From Auanema rhodensis (taxonomy: Eukaryota > Nematoda > Chromadorea > Rhabditida > Rhabditidae): a stretch of DNA of 64,000 nucleotides. The stretch lies in contig OZ059895.1 of NCBI GenBank assembly GCA_964057225.1, positions 15,956,001-16,020,000 of the forward strand. The letters are read 5' to 3'. The translations under genes were made by a program, and so were the position numbers. This document shows positions 48,301-58,456 of the stretch, piece after piece; the stretch's first letter is position 1, and each line of letters starts with the position of its first letter. Below the pieces are notes generated by a model that was given only the letters and a program-made list of their open reading frames with translations, was not told the origin of the DNA and did no database searches.

Positions 48301-51300
48301 CCAGCATGCTTCATATAAGAACTTTGTTTCTATAAAACTGGCCTTTCATATTTCTAGTGCTTTTATAAATTTGAGCAGTAATCAAGTACTGGGATTGTGT
48401 TGTCCATACGATAGACAAATAGCATTTCATGCTTGAGATCGACTATTAATACTGACCAACGATCGTTATCTTGAGAATGTAAATATACTGACAAACGACT
48501 TGCAGCCTGAGGCTGAACGACAGTTTGTCAGTGATTTCGGCATCTGTCCATATGAACATTATGCATTGCTCAGACATATCTCGGACCCTCTTCTCTTACC
48601 ACAGGCCTACTCACTCATTTTTAAGAATTCGATTGAAGAACGATAGAAAGACAGCCGAAAGGAGTAGAAGTTGTGAAAGCATGGGATATGAGGCCAAGCT
48701 TCAACCAAGTTCTGTTTGCCTCATATAATGCTCCCGTGAGACCGGAACAGCCAATGCTCGCGTACCGCTCGCATGAGCTTAGTTTTGAATTTGCCTACAT
48801 TGAGCTGCACTCTCGACTGGACCAAACAGATGCAGCCGGATGCTTCTAATTGCATTTCTCGGCAAACTGAACGTTAAGACAGGAGAGGCTATGTGCATAT
48901 TTTTGACTTCTCGTCTGTTTCTCGGACCTGCTCTGCAACTTCGGCATAAACCTGAGCAATGAAAATAAGTGGAAGCTTGAGCGATAGTTTGACTCTTCCG
49001 ATCCAGTATCTGTCACCGTGTATGCGATCAGTATGATGCATGATTGAAAACTGTTGGAAGCCAATTGACTGATAGTTAAAAGAAAATATTGAATCACATG
49101 CTATCTAGTTTCTCTTCCAACATCGTGATTCCTTGTTCAATCAAAGCCTAAGGCATTAGGTTTTACCAACTGTTGCTTCTCAGGGGTTCATATCTTTCTT
49201 AAATATAGATTTTATATAGTGAGTGAGCGGAGTTCAAAAAGTCCAGTTGTTTATGAGGCAATTTGAAGAAAATGCCCTCAATTTTATTGGAAATAGTCTG
49301 TATTATAGCAATTGAAGATCACTTCTCGCGGGCTTAAATCTAGAGAGACAATGAAAGTGCCGCCCTTGAAGATATAACTCGGCTTTCCTTAGTTCATATA
49401 TCAGATGCTAAGAAAGATAAAGAGACAAGTAACAGGATATCTGATAATGTACGAAGAGAAAGAGTTTACTTCATCAAACTGGCATATCATCTTACTTTTA
49501 CTTACTCCATATCTCTCTGCCTTGTAAACATATCCATTTGTTTTACCCAATTTTCGTCTGTGACGAGTTGATATGAATATTAAGAAGGTTGTAGAGTAAT
49601 CATTAATGGGTCAACAACCTTGTAAAATATATAAGGGATCTTTGATGCGTAGTACAACTGTTACAATCTGAATTACTCAGTAATGATTATATGAATAGAT
49701 ATCATATTACTAATATCAGATTATACTATTATATATCGTTTATCTTATCATATAGTTATATTTCGTATTCTTTATGTCATCTTCCTGCTCATCTATCATT
49801 CTCATATTGAAGTTCTGGCAGTTGCATTTAGAAATTTCAAACAAACAATCAAAATTAAAGGGATTTAAGCTTATCCTTTACTGTTTTCAGACATGTCGCT
49901 GATGCTTGTTCCTTCTTCAAGTCTAATGCACAGTTGCTGTCATCGACACACCCTTCGAACTGTATAGAAAGAAGCCGACGATCCGAACCATGTACCACTT
50001 GCTTCCGCGTCCGGAGGAAGTAAGTATTCAGTTCATTAAATTTACAATTTTATGTTGTTGGGAATTAGAGAGGAAGCGAATTGAATACAATGAGAGCTAG
50101 CGAATCTTTTCTAATTGTGATTCACTCATCTGCTATTACTTTCAGAATTCATCCTCCAAATTGGGCGCAATCCGCTACTTCGCGTCATGTTCTCTGCGAT
50201 TGTTCCAACTCGGAATTCATGGAGACATACGAATTAATGCCACGACCTAGCAGGTAAAAAGCTTTCTTTAAAGTTGAAAAGCAATTGACGGTAGTTCATA
50301 AATATGCTGCCATCAATGATTGATGTGCAAATGTGACCGATTTATGCTTGAATGCAGAGTAAAAATGAAAAATAATTTTGTGTTGCCGGTAGCTTCGGCT
50401 GCCAGCTTCTAAGTGTCAATAACAATAAATAAGAGAAACTTGAAACAGATGACAATTTGCGGAAGTATATGAAACAAAACTAATTTCAGACCATCCACTT
50501 GTCCTACACTTCGTAACCGAGAGTTATCAATTGTTGGTCTACCTATTTATGCTGTGAAAAGAACACTAGTGGAGGCTGTCGTGGAAGCTGTAGCTGGTAT
50601 TGCCAGGGGCGAAGGACCATATGCTTTGGTACAAGCAATGGAGGCTTTAGTCTCCGATGGCTTGAAAACCGAAAATTCAGTTTGGGATATGATCCGAACA
50701 GTCACAGCCCCTGGTCCAGCTACAAAGGATGTTTATTCCATTGTAAGAACATTGGATAACAGCGAGAAGTCCCTAAATTCTCGCGTCGAAATATTCTTCG
50801 AAGAACTATTAAAGTACGTTCTATCATCTCATTATTTCATCTTTAATCTCACGTTTCAGAGAAAACTCTTTGGACTGCTGGCTTAGCTATGTTGTTCTCA
50901 AGGAGAATGTTTTGAAAAAACTTTATGACGATGGAGCATTCCTTCTTAGTTGCCCTTCGGCTTACAGATCTCTACTCTGGCGCTTGATCGATTGTCTAGC
51001 AATTATTCCAGGTTAGGAACATATCTTGATATAAATCTTATAAACAAATTTACAGTTTTGGAAGCCAGAGACCCCTTACAGACACGCTCGATGTGGACTA
51101 GACCCACCAGAATTGTTGGAGATAGCAGAGTTCCCAAAAGTTCTTCTGTTCCCGCTCGGTTATCAGTGCAACCTAATTATCGCAGTTCGAGAATTCCACT
51201 ACCCAAAAAGTAAGTTTTTTCTTATTTATTTTACGTTGCTTTCTATATGTTACTTCTTCAAGATGCTATTGAGTTTTTTCTTTTTTTTCTGACATGTTTA

Positions 51301-51616
51301 CTCGAATTTTATTTGAAATATTTTATTCCCAAAGAGGCCTTATCAATTATAGAGCATGAAAGCCTAAACATATATTTTCAGCCGTCCTTCAATGTCAAGG
51401 ACTATGTCAACTGCCAAGAGTCTTATCCGGGCTTCACCTATGGCTAGTGTGATTGAAGATTCTCCTGGAGGAGCTGGTCAACTGTTCGTATCTCGGGGAG
51501 AACAGGTCCGAATCCTGTCAACAAGGGGGAACATGGCAAGATGTTGTCGAGTACACCCCCGCCGTAGCCACGTTTTCACAGGATCCATACCTGTATCCAA
51601 CCTCATTCTCCAATAA
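45386..51616 (+). CDS. unc-14: UNC-14/RUSC-type RUN and SH3 domain protein
   Basis: Adaptor for kinesin-1 transport and axon guidance by family. Nine exons join in phase to 648 residues (45386-46027, 46125-46244, 46394-46476, 49891-50019, 50146-50253, 50490-50813, 50860-51011, 51056-51209, 51382-51616). The N-terminal half is Ser/Pro/Arg-rich and disordered. Exon 4 carries several Cys (CTTCFRVRRK). The RUN domain spans about residues 370-510: RELSIVGLPIYAVKRTLVEA, ALVQAMEALVSDGL, SVWDMIRTVTAPGPATKDV. The SH3-like end, GQLFVSRGEQVRILSTRG and later TGSIPVSNLIL, matches the RUSC family order. I chose the ATG at 45386; the frame is open 15 nt further but lacks an ATG there. Intron 3 is 3.4 kb, far larger than its neighbours. 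Confidence 0.88.
48506..48849 (+). other. Protein-like reading frames inside the large unc-14 intron
   Basis: After a tgcag acceptor, 47 codons are open from 48506 to a TAG at 48644 (PEAERQFVSDFGICPYEHYA...). In the +2 frame an overlapping frame runs from about 48635 to a TAA at 48847 (VEVVKAWDMRPSFNQVLFAS, then RSHELSFEFAYIELHSRL). Both look like real protein, not random AT-rich sequence. The first could join unc-14 exon 3 through its second donor (AAG TAC / gtacc, phase 0) to make a short isoform. Alternatively this is a frameshifted remnant of another gene. I do not recognise the family. Confidence 0.35.
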
Positions 51617-52447
51617 TGATCTGTACACAGCTCTTGTTTTCTCCTTCCAGGGTTGAAATGCATGAAGCCACCAAAGCTTTTCCCCATCATTCTCATAAAA
51701 TCTTTATTTCTGTCTGTACCCGGTATTCTGTCTGCTCAGGCCATAATTCTCTCTTGTTTTTGTGTAAGTACTTCTCATCTCGACAAGCTTTAGCAAGTCG
51801 AAGAGTGGCAGACGATAATCCACTATTGTCGATCCCTTGCCCCATAGCTCCCGTGATACTCCCGCCTAGTCATCTTCTGTTCCGGCGTTTTACAAATTTT
51901 ATTAAATAATAAGACGTTAATTTGCACTCGGCAACATGTTTCGTGTCGAATAAAAAGTTTTAATAACATTTCCCTGTTCATTTTTTTCGTAACGGCGTCA
52001 AAGGATTACCATAATCCCTTGAAACCGAACACCATCAGTGTCTATATTATGACGCATGAATTTATAAAACATCATCATCATCATCATCATCGTCCAGAGA
52101 CATATTGATTGCCACGGTTATGCTGTTAACTCGTATATAGTTACTACATACCCGGAAATGTATAACGATTGCAGTTCCGGATATAAGTTGTGTACACTTC
52201 AAAAACAATTTGAATATCACTCAGTTTTACATGCAAGCATGTGTGTGTATTTGTGTGTGTATATATATATGTATTCGTCATATAGAATTATATGAAATAT
52301 GACATAGGAAATCCTGGAACATAGTAGTTTTACTGAATTATCTGGCTACACTATAATATATAGTTAGCAATACAAGTCTTTAGTAGCATATAAACACAAA
52401 GATCATCCGCAAAAGGTAAACAAATATTAAATAATTATTAAATGTAC
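51617..52447. other. Convergent 3' region of unc-14 and the SAFB-like gene
   Basis: 3' UTRs only. An aataaa at about 51949 is a candidate poly(A) signal for unc-14. (CAT)7 is at 52070-52090 and TG/TA-rich repeats at about 52241-52270. Confidence 0.6.
52070..52090. repeat. (CAT)7 microsatellite
   Basis: Seven perfect trinucleotide units in the intergenic sequence between unc-14 and the SAFB-like gene. Confidence 0.9.
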
Positions 52448-55400
52448 TCAATAGCGACGAGCTGCGTACTTGTTGTCATAGTCGTATCTCATACTGGAAT
52501 TTGAGCCGTAAGCCCAGGAATCTAAAAACGTGTAAGTGAACGAGTTTGTTATTAACAAAAAGTACTTTCTGCTCCTCGACCTCCACTGCTGCTACCCCCA
52601 CCGCCGCCGCTACCACCGGTCCAGTTAGTGTTTAAAGCTGAGCTACCCCCTGAACCACCGGAGCTTGACCAATTTTGGTTTCCATATGAATGATGAGCAT
52701 TTGGATTCCAGTTTCCAGAGCTTCCCATCGTTCTAGATGACGAATAGTTGTTATCTCTCGATGCTGCAAAAAACCAAAATGACATGAGCATCTCATCAGA
52801 TAAGAACTAGCCAGTTCCAGAACTATATGAATCTCGCCCTCCATAATAAGAAGAGGAATTCCCGAGAGAACTTGAACCAGCTGTTTCCCTAGAACGTGAA
52901 AATTATTTTGAAGAACAAGCATATTACATGTAGAACAGCAAAAAAACAAACCTGCTAGTATTATTGAAATTTTCCCTTTCGTAACCTCGAGAATAATTTC
53001 CCGAAACAGCACTGTTGTGCTTACTAGAAAATCCAGCATCGTTTCTTCCGACACTTCGGTCTCTATCTGGAATCGGCAATTATTTTCAAACTTAGTATCT
53101 CAAGAGGAATTACCCGGATGAACAGAGCGATTGGAATGTATGTTGGAACTACTTCTGAAAATGAATACGTTTAGGTACGTTTGCTTGATTTAGTCTCTAA
53201 CCTGTCATGTCTTCTACCATCTGATGGAGCTCGTGAGCCTACTCTACCGACATGCTTCTCTCTTTGCTCGCGATCCCTCACACGGTCGCGTTCACGGTCT
53301 CTTTCACGGTCACGGTCTCTATCACGATCCCTTTCAGAGTGACGGGAATGAGAACTTGTTCGATTCCTGAAGAAATCACATGCACAAGTTAAAAAAAACA
53401 GTTTGGTCAAATAACACGAACTACCAACAATCACGATAACTACCTGGTTGTGTCAGAAGTAGCAAACCCTTCACTTCTCACGGCTCCCGTGTTGCCGGCC
53501 ATTACTAGAGCAAGTTTGAGCTGTAACTCCAGCTTTTCTTTTTCAATCTTTTCGCGTTCGATTTGCATCTGTTGCTTTTGAAGTTCAATGTTTCTTTCGA
53601 GGTCTCTGACGCGTCGTGCATCGTCACGCATGCGGATTTCCATAACGTCTCGACGATCCATAGGATCTGGTCGTACGACATTGCCGGATCGAGGCATGGG
53701 TGGGCCGTGACGAGCGTTTGCTGATGAGCTCGTACGGCCATAAGGGCGAGTCACTCGATTACTCAAACTTGGTCTATAAGAACTGGAACCACGGAAGCCT
53801 TCTGATCTGCGGGATGGAATAGGTCGTCGTGCAGGACGCCTGATATCCTTTGCCGGTCGACGATCATCTTTACGGGACTTGACATCCTTATCTGAAGATT
53901 GTTGAATTTAATTAATTTCGTAGCTGCTTCTTTCTTTAGATATAGATAAACAATGAAGATAACTAGGTTAAAAGAAGTAGAAGAAGAGATCATAGGTAGA
54001 AGTACCGACCATTATCACGACGAATCCGATTATCATTAGCTTTCTTTGGTTTATCAATGGTAATTCGTTCATGCTTGGATTCCTTTGGATCGGACTTCTT
54101 TCCACTTGGATCTTTCTTATTCGACTCAGACTTCTTGGCATCCTTCGGAGAATCGGAAGTACTCTCAATGTTGCCGGCCTCAGGTTCAATTAATGAAGCT
54201 TTGTCGCTATTGGAAGGAGACGAAACAGGAGGAAGTCGAAATTTGATAGCCTGAACCATTTAAAGTTAACAAAACTGGACCATAAATAGACGAGGCATCA
54301 TCAGAATAATTATGCCGACCTTCTCGATATTCAATGTCATATTTCTCCACACGAGTTTATGTAGTTGGGTGAAGCATTTTTCGAAGCTTTCCATATCTAC
54401 AAGGGTGACATATCCATAGCATTGTTGATCCAGACCAGCTTGTTTCTTCGTAGTAAAAATCTTAGCACGGAGAACTTTTCCATGTTCAGCAAACAAATTC
54501 TGCAAGTCGATTCCACCATAGACCCCAATCCAGCATGCTTAAGAAAACGATGAAAACTAACCTTCAATTCTGCAGCTTTTACTGCGATGCTTAAACCACG
54601 AACCCAAACTGATCTCTTTAGCAGTTCTTGTTCATCTTCTTTGTCTTTAGCATCAGGAGAATCAGTTGGCTCCATGGTACGAGCAAGGACAGGTGAAGCA
54701 GCATCGCATTCGCTCTTCTCATCCACTTCATTTAACGGATCTTCCAATTCTTCTTCGTGATGATCAAGTTCCTCATCAGGACATAAACTCTTGGAATCCT
54801 TGTTCTCAGATGAGCAGCTTTCTCTGCCTTCGGCAGGCTCATCTGAAGCGCACTTTTCTTCATCAATGGCGACATCATCATCCAAACAAAGTTCAGTTCC
54901 ACTAGCTATAAAATGAAAGTCGGCTTCCTTAAAAGCTAAGAAGCTCGTACTGTCAACAACTCTAAGCGATCCCTCATCTCCTGTAGTATCTAGATTGTCA
55001 GCTGGTTCTTCCGTTTCAACAGTAGCATGCGATGTGGAAGAAACAGAATGGTCAGCAACTGGAGTCTGGGAACTGATGGGAGTTGACGTACATCCCGGAC
55101 CGATGTAAAATTTGAATGTTTGTGGGTCATGACCTTCCGTTCTTAAAGCCTATAAAATTTTCACTCATACTTCATAATACGGCTTCTTTTTTTCTTTTTT
55201 TACGCCATTTCGGATAGCTTGGTAGTAGGGGTGGCCCTCACAACAACAAACAATCAATGCTTCGCGGGTGCAGAAGAGGCGTGGTTCTTCGTCGTATCTA
55301 TCTTTCCACTCGTTTCAGCACAAGTTTCCTCTTCTCAGAGCTTTAGCTCCAAGTTCATACTCTTTACTCTTTATCTGTTAAGCTTAGGCTCCGTGCAAGG

Positions 55401-56768
55401 CATGACGGACGTTATCCAACTCCGTTGTGCCGGTGGAACCTCTATTGCAACGACAAGAACCACTTTATCTCGAGTAGCATTTTCTCGTCTAGCTACTGAT
55501 GATACCGCTACCATTAACTCAGACCCCAAGATAATTGGACTCCTTCTAGACGCTTTAAGGCGACCTGACATGAGAATTGTAACGCCCGAACACTTTACCG
55601 AATGGTCTATTTTAGCAAAAGAAGCCAAGCAACTTGGTCTACAATCTATCGTTGATATTCTAACCCCCAGCACAATTGGAGTAGCTTGTCATGCCGCCTT
55701 ATCAACTGGTCGTCTAAATCCAGAAGTAACATTCCGGAAGGTATTACGAGTAGTGGTGTCCGGCAAGGCAAGCATATGTCGTTCCGTTTTCGGAGACAGC
55801 TTAAATGATTGCCGAGATGGTGGCGGGACAGACTTTGAAGAAGACCGATATACTTCGAGGTAGCATTACTTTCCATAAGCTTTACCCGCAAAATAACTTT
55901 TCAGACTTTTCCTAAAGCATAACAATCTGGAAAAAGCATTCGACACATTGGCATCAAAAGGCTTTGTTCTCGTGCATTCTAACACGTTCGCTCCTTCTTC
56001 TACATCCGCTAATGCTGAAGAATCACAATTTGTTCATCATTCTCAATACGTCTTTCAGAGAGATATACAGGTCAGGCAAAATCTTTTTTTTTTTCAAATT
56101 GTTTTCAAAGAAAGCGTGATCAACATCACCATCATCACGATGATGGTTCGATAGTTTAGTCACGCAAGCTAATCTAAATTCAATTAAGTGAACCGGAAAA
56201 GCTCTCAACTTCCATTATATTTTTGTCCGATATTCTAAAGGCTTACTCTCTCTGTATTCAGTAATAAACTGAAAGCAAAGAAGCTAGCATATGGAAGAAA
56301 AAAATATTTTAGAAAGAAAGAGAGAGAGAAAGAGACGTCTTCCACAATACAAAGCAGCTAATGAGCATTCTATGTAATGGTTTCAAAGACGAAATGTCAA
56401 TATATTCATAAAACACCATTGTCAACGAGCCCATACTGCTAAAACACAGCTAGATGCAGCGCATGAGTCTTATAAAAACATATAAGGCATGATACTTTTC
56501 GAACTAATTGTAAATAAAAACTAGAAAATAGCCAGCTTTTGCTACTTATTTCAAGTTGAGAGGAGAAGCGAGCGTAATTTATAAGATTCGAAATACTAAC
56601 ATAATAATAAGATAATAACGTTTCAGAAAAACTTACTTTCTCAAGCCGCTCTACCAGCATTATTTTAATTCCGTTCTTATCCAGATTTCTTTTTTCTAGT
56701 TCTTGTTTTAACTCTGTGACACGTAATTCGCTTAGCAGCTTACTTTCTAGCTCCGCTTCTGCTGTCAT
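52448..56768 (-). CDS. SAFB/SLTM-like nuclear protein (SAP domain, RRM, RE/RD-rich, Gly/Ser tail)
   Basis: Chromatin- and RNA-binding nuclear protein by family. The first exon (56768-56634) is a SAP domain: LLSELRVTELKQELEKRNLD, KNGIKIMLVERLEK. A 1.48 kb intron follows, then ALRTEGHDPQTFKF in phase, matching the sequence after SAP in SAFB. An acidic region leads to one RRM near 54.6-54.3 kb: RSVWVRGLSIAVKAAELK, NLFAEHGKVLRAKIFTTKKQ, QCYGYVTLVDMESFEKC. A Lys/Ser-rich stretch follows, then an Arg/Glu coiled coil (IEREKIEKEKLELQLKLAL), an RD/RE-repeat run (about 53.3 kb) and a Gly/Ser/Tyr/Asn-rich end. The stop is TGA at 52448-52450, reached by a final exon ending KYAARRY. The ATG directly follows an attcag. 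The large first intron hosts a separate gene on the other strand. Confidence 0.87.
55402..56159 (+). CDS. BTB/KCTD-family protein nested in an intron of the SAFB-like gene
   Basis: T1-type BTB/POZ protein, probably an oligomeric cullin-3 adaptor by family. It starts with the ATG at 55402 (an upstream open stretch to 55219 has no ATG). The BTB domain begins immediately: VIQLRCAGGTSIATTRTTLS, where other KCTDs read VxLNVGGxxFATTRxTL. It continues PKIIGLLLDALRRPDM, HFTEWSILAKEAKQLGL and VDILTPS. After a 45 bp intron comes FLKHNNLEKAFDTLASKGFV, LVHSNTF, then QYVFQRDIQ, a C-terminal layout seen in many KCTDs. A last intron ending aaag joins a short His-rich tail (RDQHHHHHDDGSIV) and the stop 56157-56159. 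All exons lie inside the intron 55151-56633 of the opposite-strand SAFB-like gene. The subfamily is not assigned. Confidence 0.75.
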
Positions 56769-56935
56769 CTGAATAAATGTTTTTAACTAAACACAAAAAA
56801 AGTGATATTGCTGGAAGTATGAATACGAGCAAACGCAATAATGAAAAGAAAAAACGAGAAGAAAACCTATTTTTAATCTAAAAAATAATAATAAACAAAT
56901 AACCCGTTGAAACAAAACAAGACATAGAGAAAAAT

Positions 56936-57808
56936 CTAATCTAGAAAACGGCAAACAGAGTCTATAAATTCATTGGGATATTCGGCATGAACCCAGTGTC
57001 CCGCATTGGGAATAGCTTCGAATTCCACTTGAGGAAATAAACAACGGATTAGAGGACGATCACTATCAGGTACATATCCAGAAATAGCTCCATACAAAAA
57101 CAATGTTTTACCTCTAAAAGCACCAGAAGGAACAGAAAAGCCTAACACATCGTCAACATAATTGTCTATAACATCCATATTGCATTTCCATTCGAAGCTT
57201 CCATCTCCTTTTGATTGGAGATTGGTTATAAGAAATTGGCGAACAGCTAAATCGGGAACTGCAGGAGCAAGTGCCTCCAGAATATCACGACGAGATTTGG
57301 TCAAGTTCATTTCGCGCATGGCTCTTATGTAGTCTCGAAACTTAATATGACTGGTAGAATATCCTTTAGGGGAAACATCTTCAATTATAAGTTTATCGAT
57401 GAGAGTAGAACTAATTGGTTCAACTGCAAGACGCATCGCAGTTTTACCTCCCATCGAATGACCAAGCAGATGGACTTTCGGGAAACCACTTTCTTCTCTT
57501 CTATCTCGAATAAATTCTGCGACATCTGCAGCCATATCGGAATATGTCATTGAAGGAGCTTTGGGAGATGAACCATGGTTTCTCATGTCGACGCAATATA
57601 CAAGGCTTTTTAAACGTCGTTGTAATGCTTTTCCTACACTGTTCCAATTCGTTTTCTGACCGAACAGGCCATGCAAGATGACTAAGGGTGGACGAGCCCT
57701 ATCTGACGCTGGGTCACCAAAAACATTGTAGCTCAATTTCACAGGTTGAACATTACTGATATTCCTATATTGGAAGAGAATTGAACGAGAAGAAAGAAGC
57801 CTTGTCAT
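56936..57808 (-). CDS. ABHD11: ABHD11-like alpha/beta hydrolase
   Basis: Serine hydrolase, mitochondrial in other animals. A single exon encodes 290 residues. An Arg/Ser-rich start (MTRLLSSRSILFQYRN) could be a mitochondrial targeting signal. The fold is clear: VILHGLFGQKTNWNSVGKAL with the oxyanion HG, VYCVDMRNHGSSPKAPSMTY, the nucleophile elbow LLGHSMGGKTAM (Ser about residue 117), an acid after FLYGAISGYVPDSD, and the catalytic His in NAGHWVHAEYP. HGLFGxKTNWNS and the SMGGKTAM sequence mark ABHD11. A tttttag acceptor ends 15 nt before the ATG, and the gene lies 167 bp before the SAFB-like start on the same strand. The absence of introns is unusual here. Confidence 0.92.
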   Translation of the reverse strand: MTRLLSSRSILFQYRNISNVQPVKLSYNVFGDPASDRARPPLVILHGLFGQKTNWNSVGKALQRRLKSLVYCVDMRNHGSSPKAPSMTYSDMAADVAEFIRDRREESGFPKVHLLGHSMGGKTAMRLAVEPISSTLIDKLIIEDVSPKGYSTSHIKFRDYIRAMREMNLTKSRRDILEALAPAVPDLAVRQFLITNLQSKGDGSFEWKCNMDVIDNYVDDVLGFSVPSGAFRGKTLFLYGAISGYVPDSDRPLIRCLFPQVEFEAIPNAGHWVHAEYPNEFIDSVCRFLD

Positions 57809-58456
57809 TAACTGATATTGCTCCTAAAAACTAAATAGGTCAAGAGAGATTTAATGTGTAAGAAGCCAAGAAAAATTTGTTTCTATTGCAAGATAGATCA
57901 GAAATTTCGAGAATAAATTGAGAAATATTAGTTAAAAACAGACTTTTTACAATTGTGTCACAAAAATAAAGAAATAAAGGCAATAACTGTTGCAACAAAA
58001 ACAAATAAAAACATATTTCGTAATAGCCCGGCTATTCAATCGACCTTGAGCAAGATGCACTGAGGTTAGCACAACGTACAAACGAAAGCCATACCCTCGA
58101 CGCCACGATTGTTTACGTACTGACGTCTGAAGAAAAAGGCACACTGCTCGCCTGGACTCTAATTCTTGTACCAATTATATGTTTATTTCATTGAAAAAAA
58201 AATACTAAAAATAAATAAAACTTTATTTATAAATTAAGGCTTGTTTATAAAATATAAGACATTTATAGTATATACTTTAAAGCATCCCTTAAGTTCTGGG
58301 AAAAAATATCTTAATAATATAGTGAAAAAGGGTTAAAACATCCATTGAAAAAGGGAAATGTTAAATGCAAAGTTAGGTATAGTACAAGAAAAGGCAAGAC
58401 ATTGCAAAAGACACTAGTCAGGCCTGTCCATACCCGTATTTCAAAGAGCAAGCAAA
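57809..58456. other. Intergenic between ABHD11 and the coiled-coil gene
   Basis: 648 bp that carry 3' UTR and the ABHD11 leader. A minus-strand frame at about 58,170-57,950 is open for 75 codons but shows no family features. Confidence 0.4.

Noticed and set aside
55219-55401. 61-codon upstream extension of the nested BTB gene
   Set aside because: It begins with TTG and has no ATG; its translation has no domain features. The BTB domain starts right after the ATG at 55402.
57947-58174. Minus-strand 75-codon frame between ABHD11 and the MAP7-like gene
   Set aside because: Does not begin with a good start context, shows no domain, and overlaps expected UTR; kept only as a remark on the intergenic segment.
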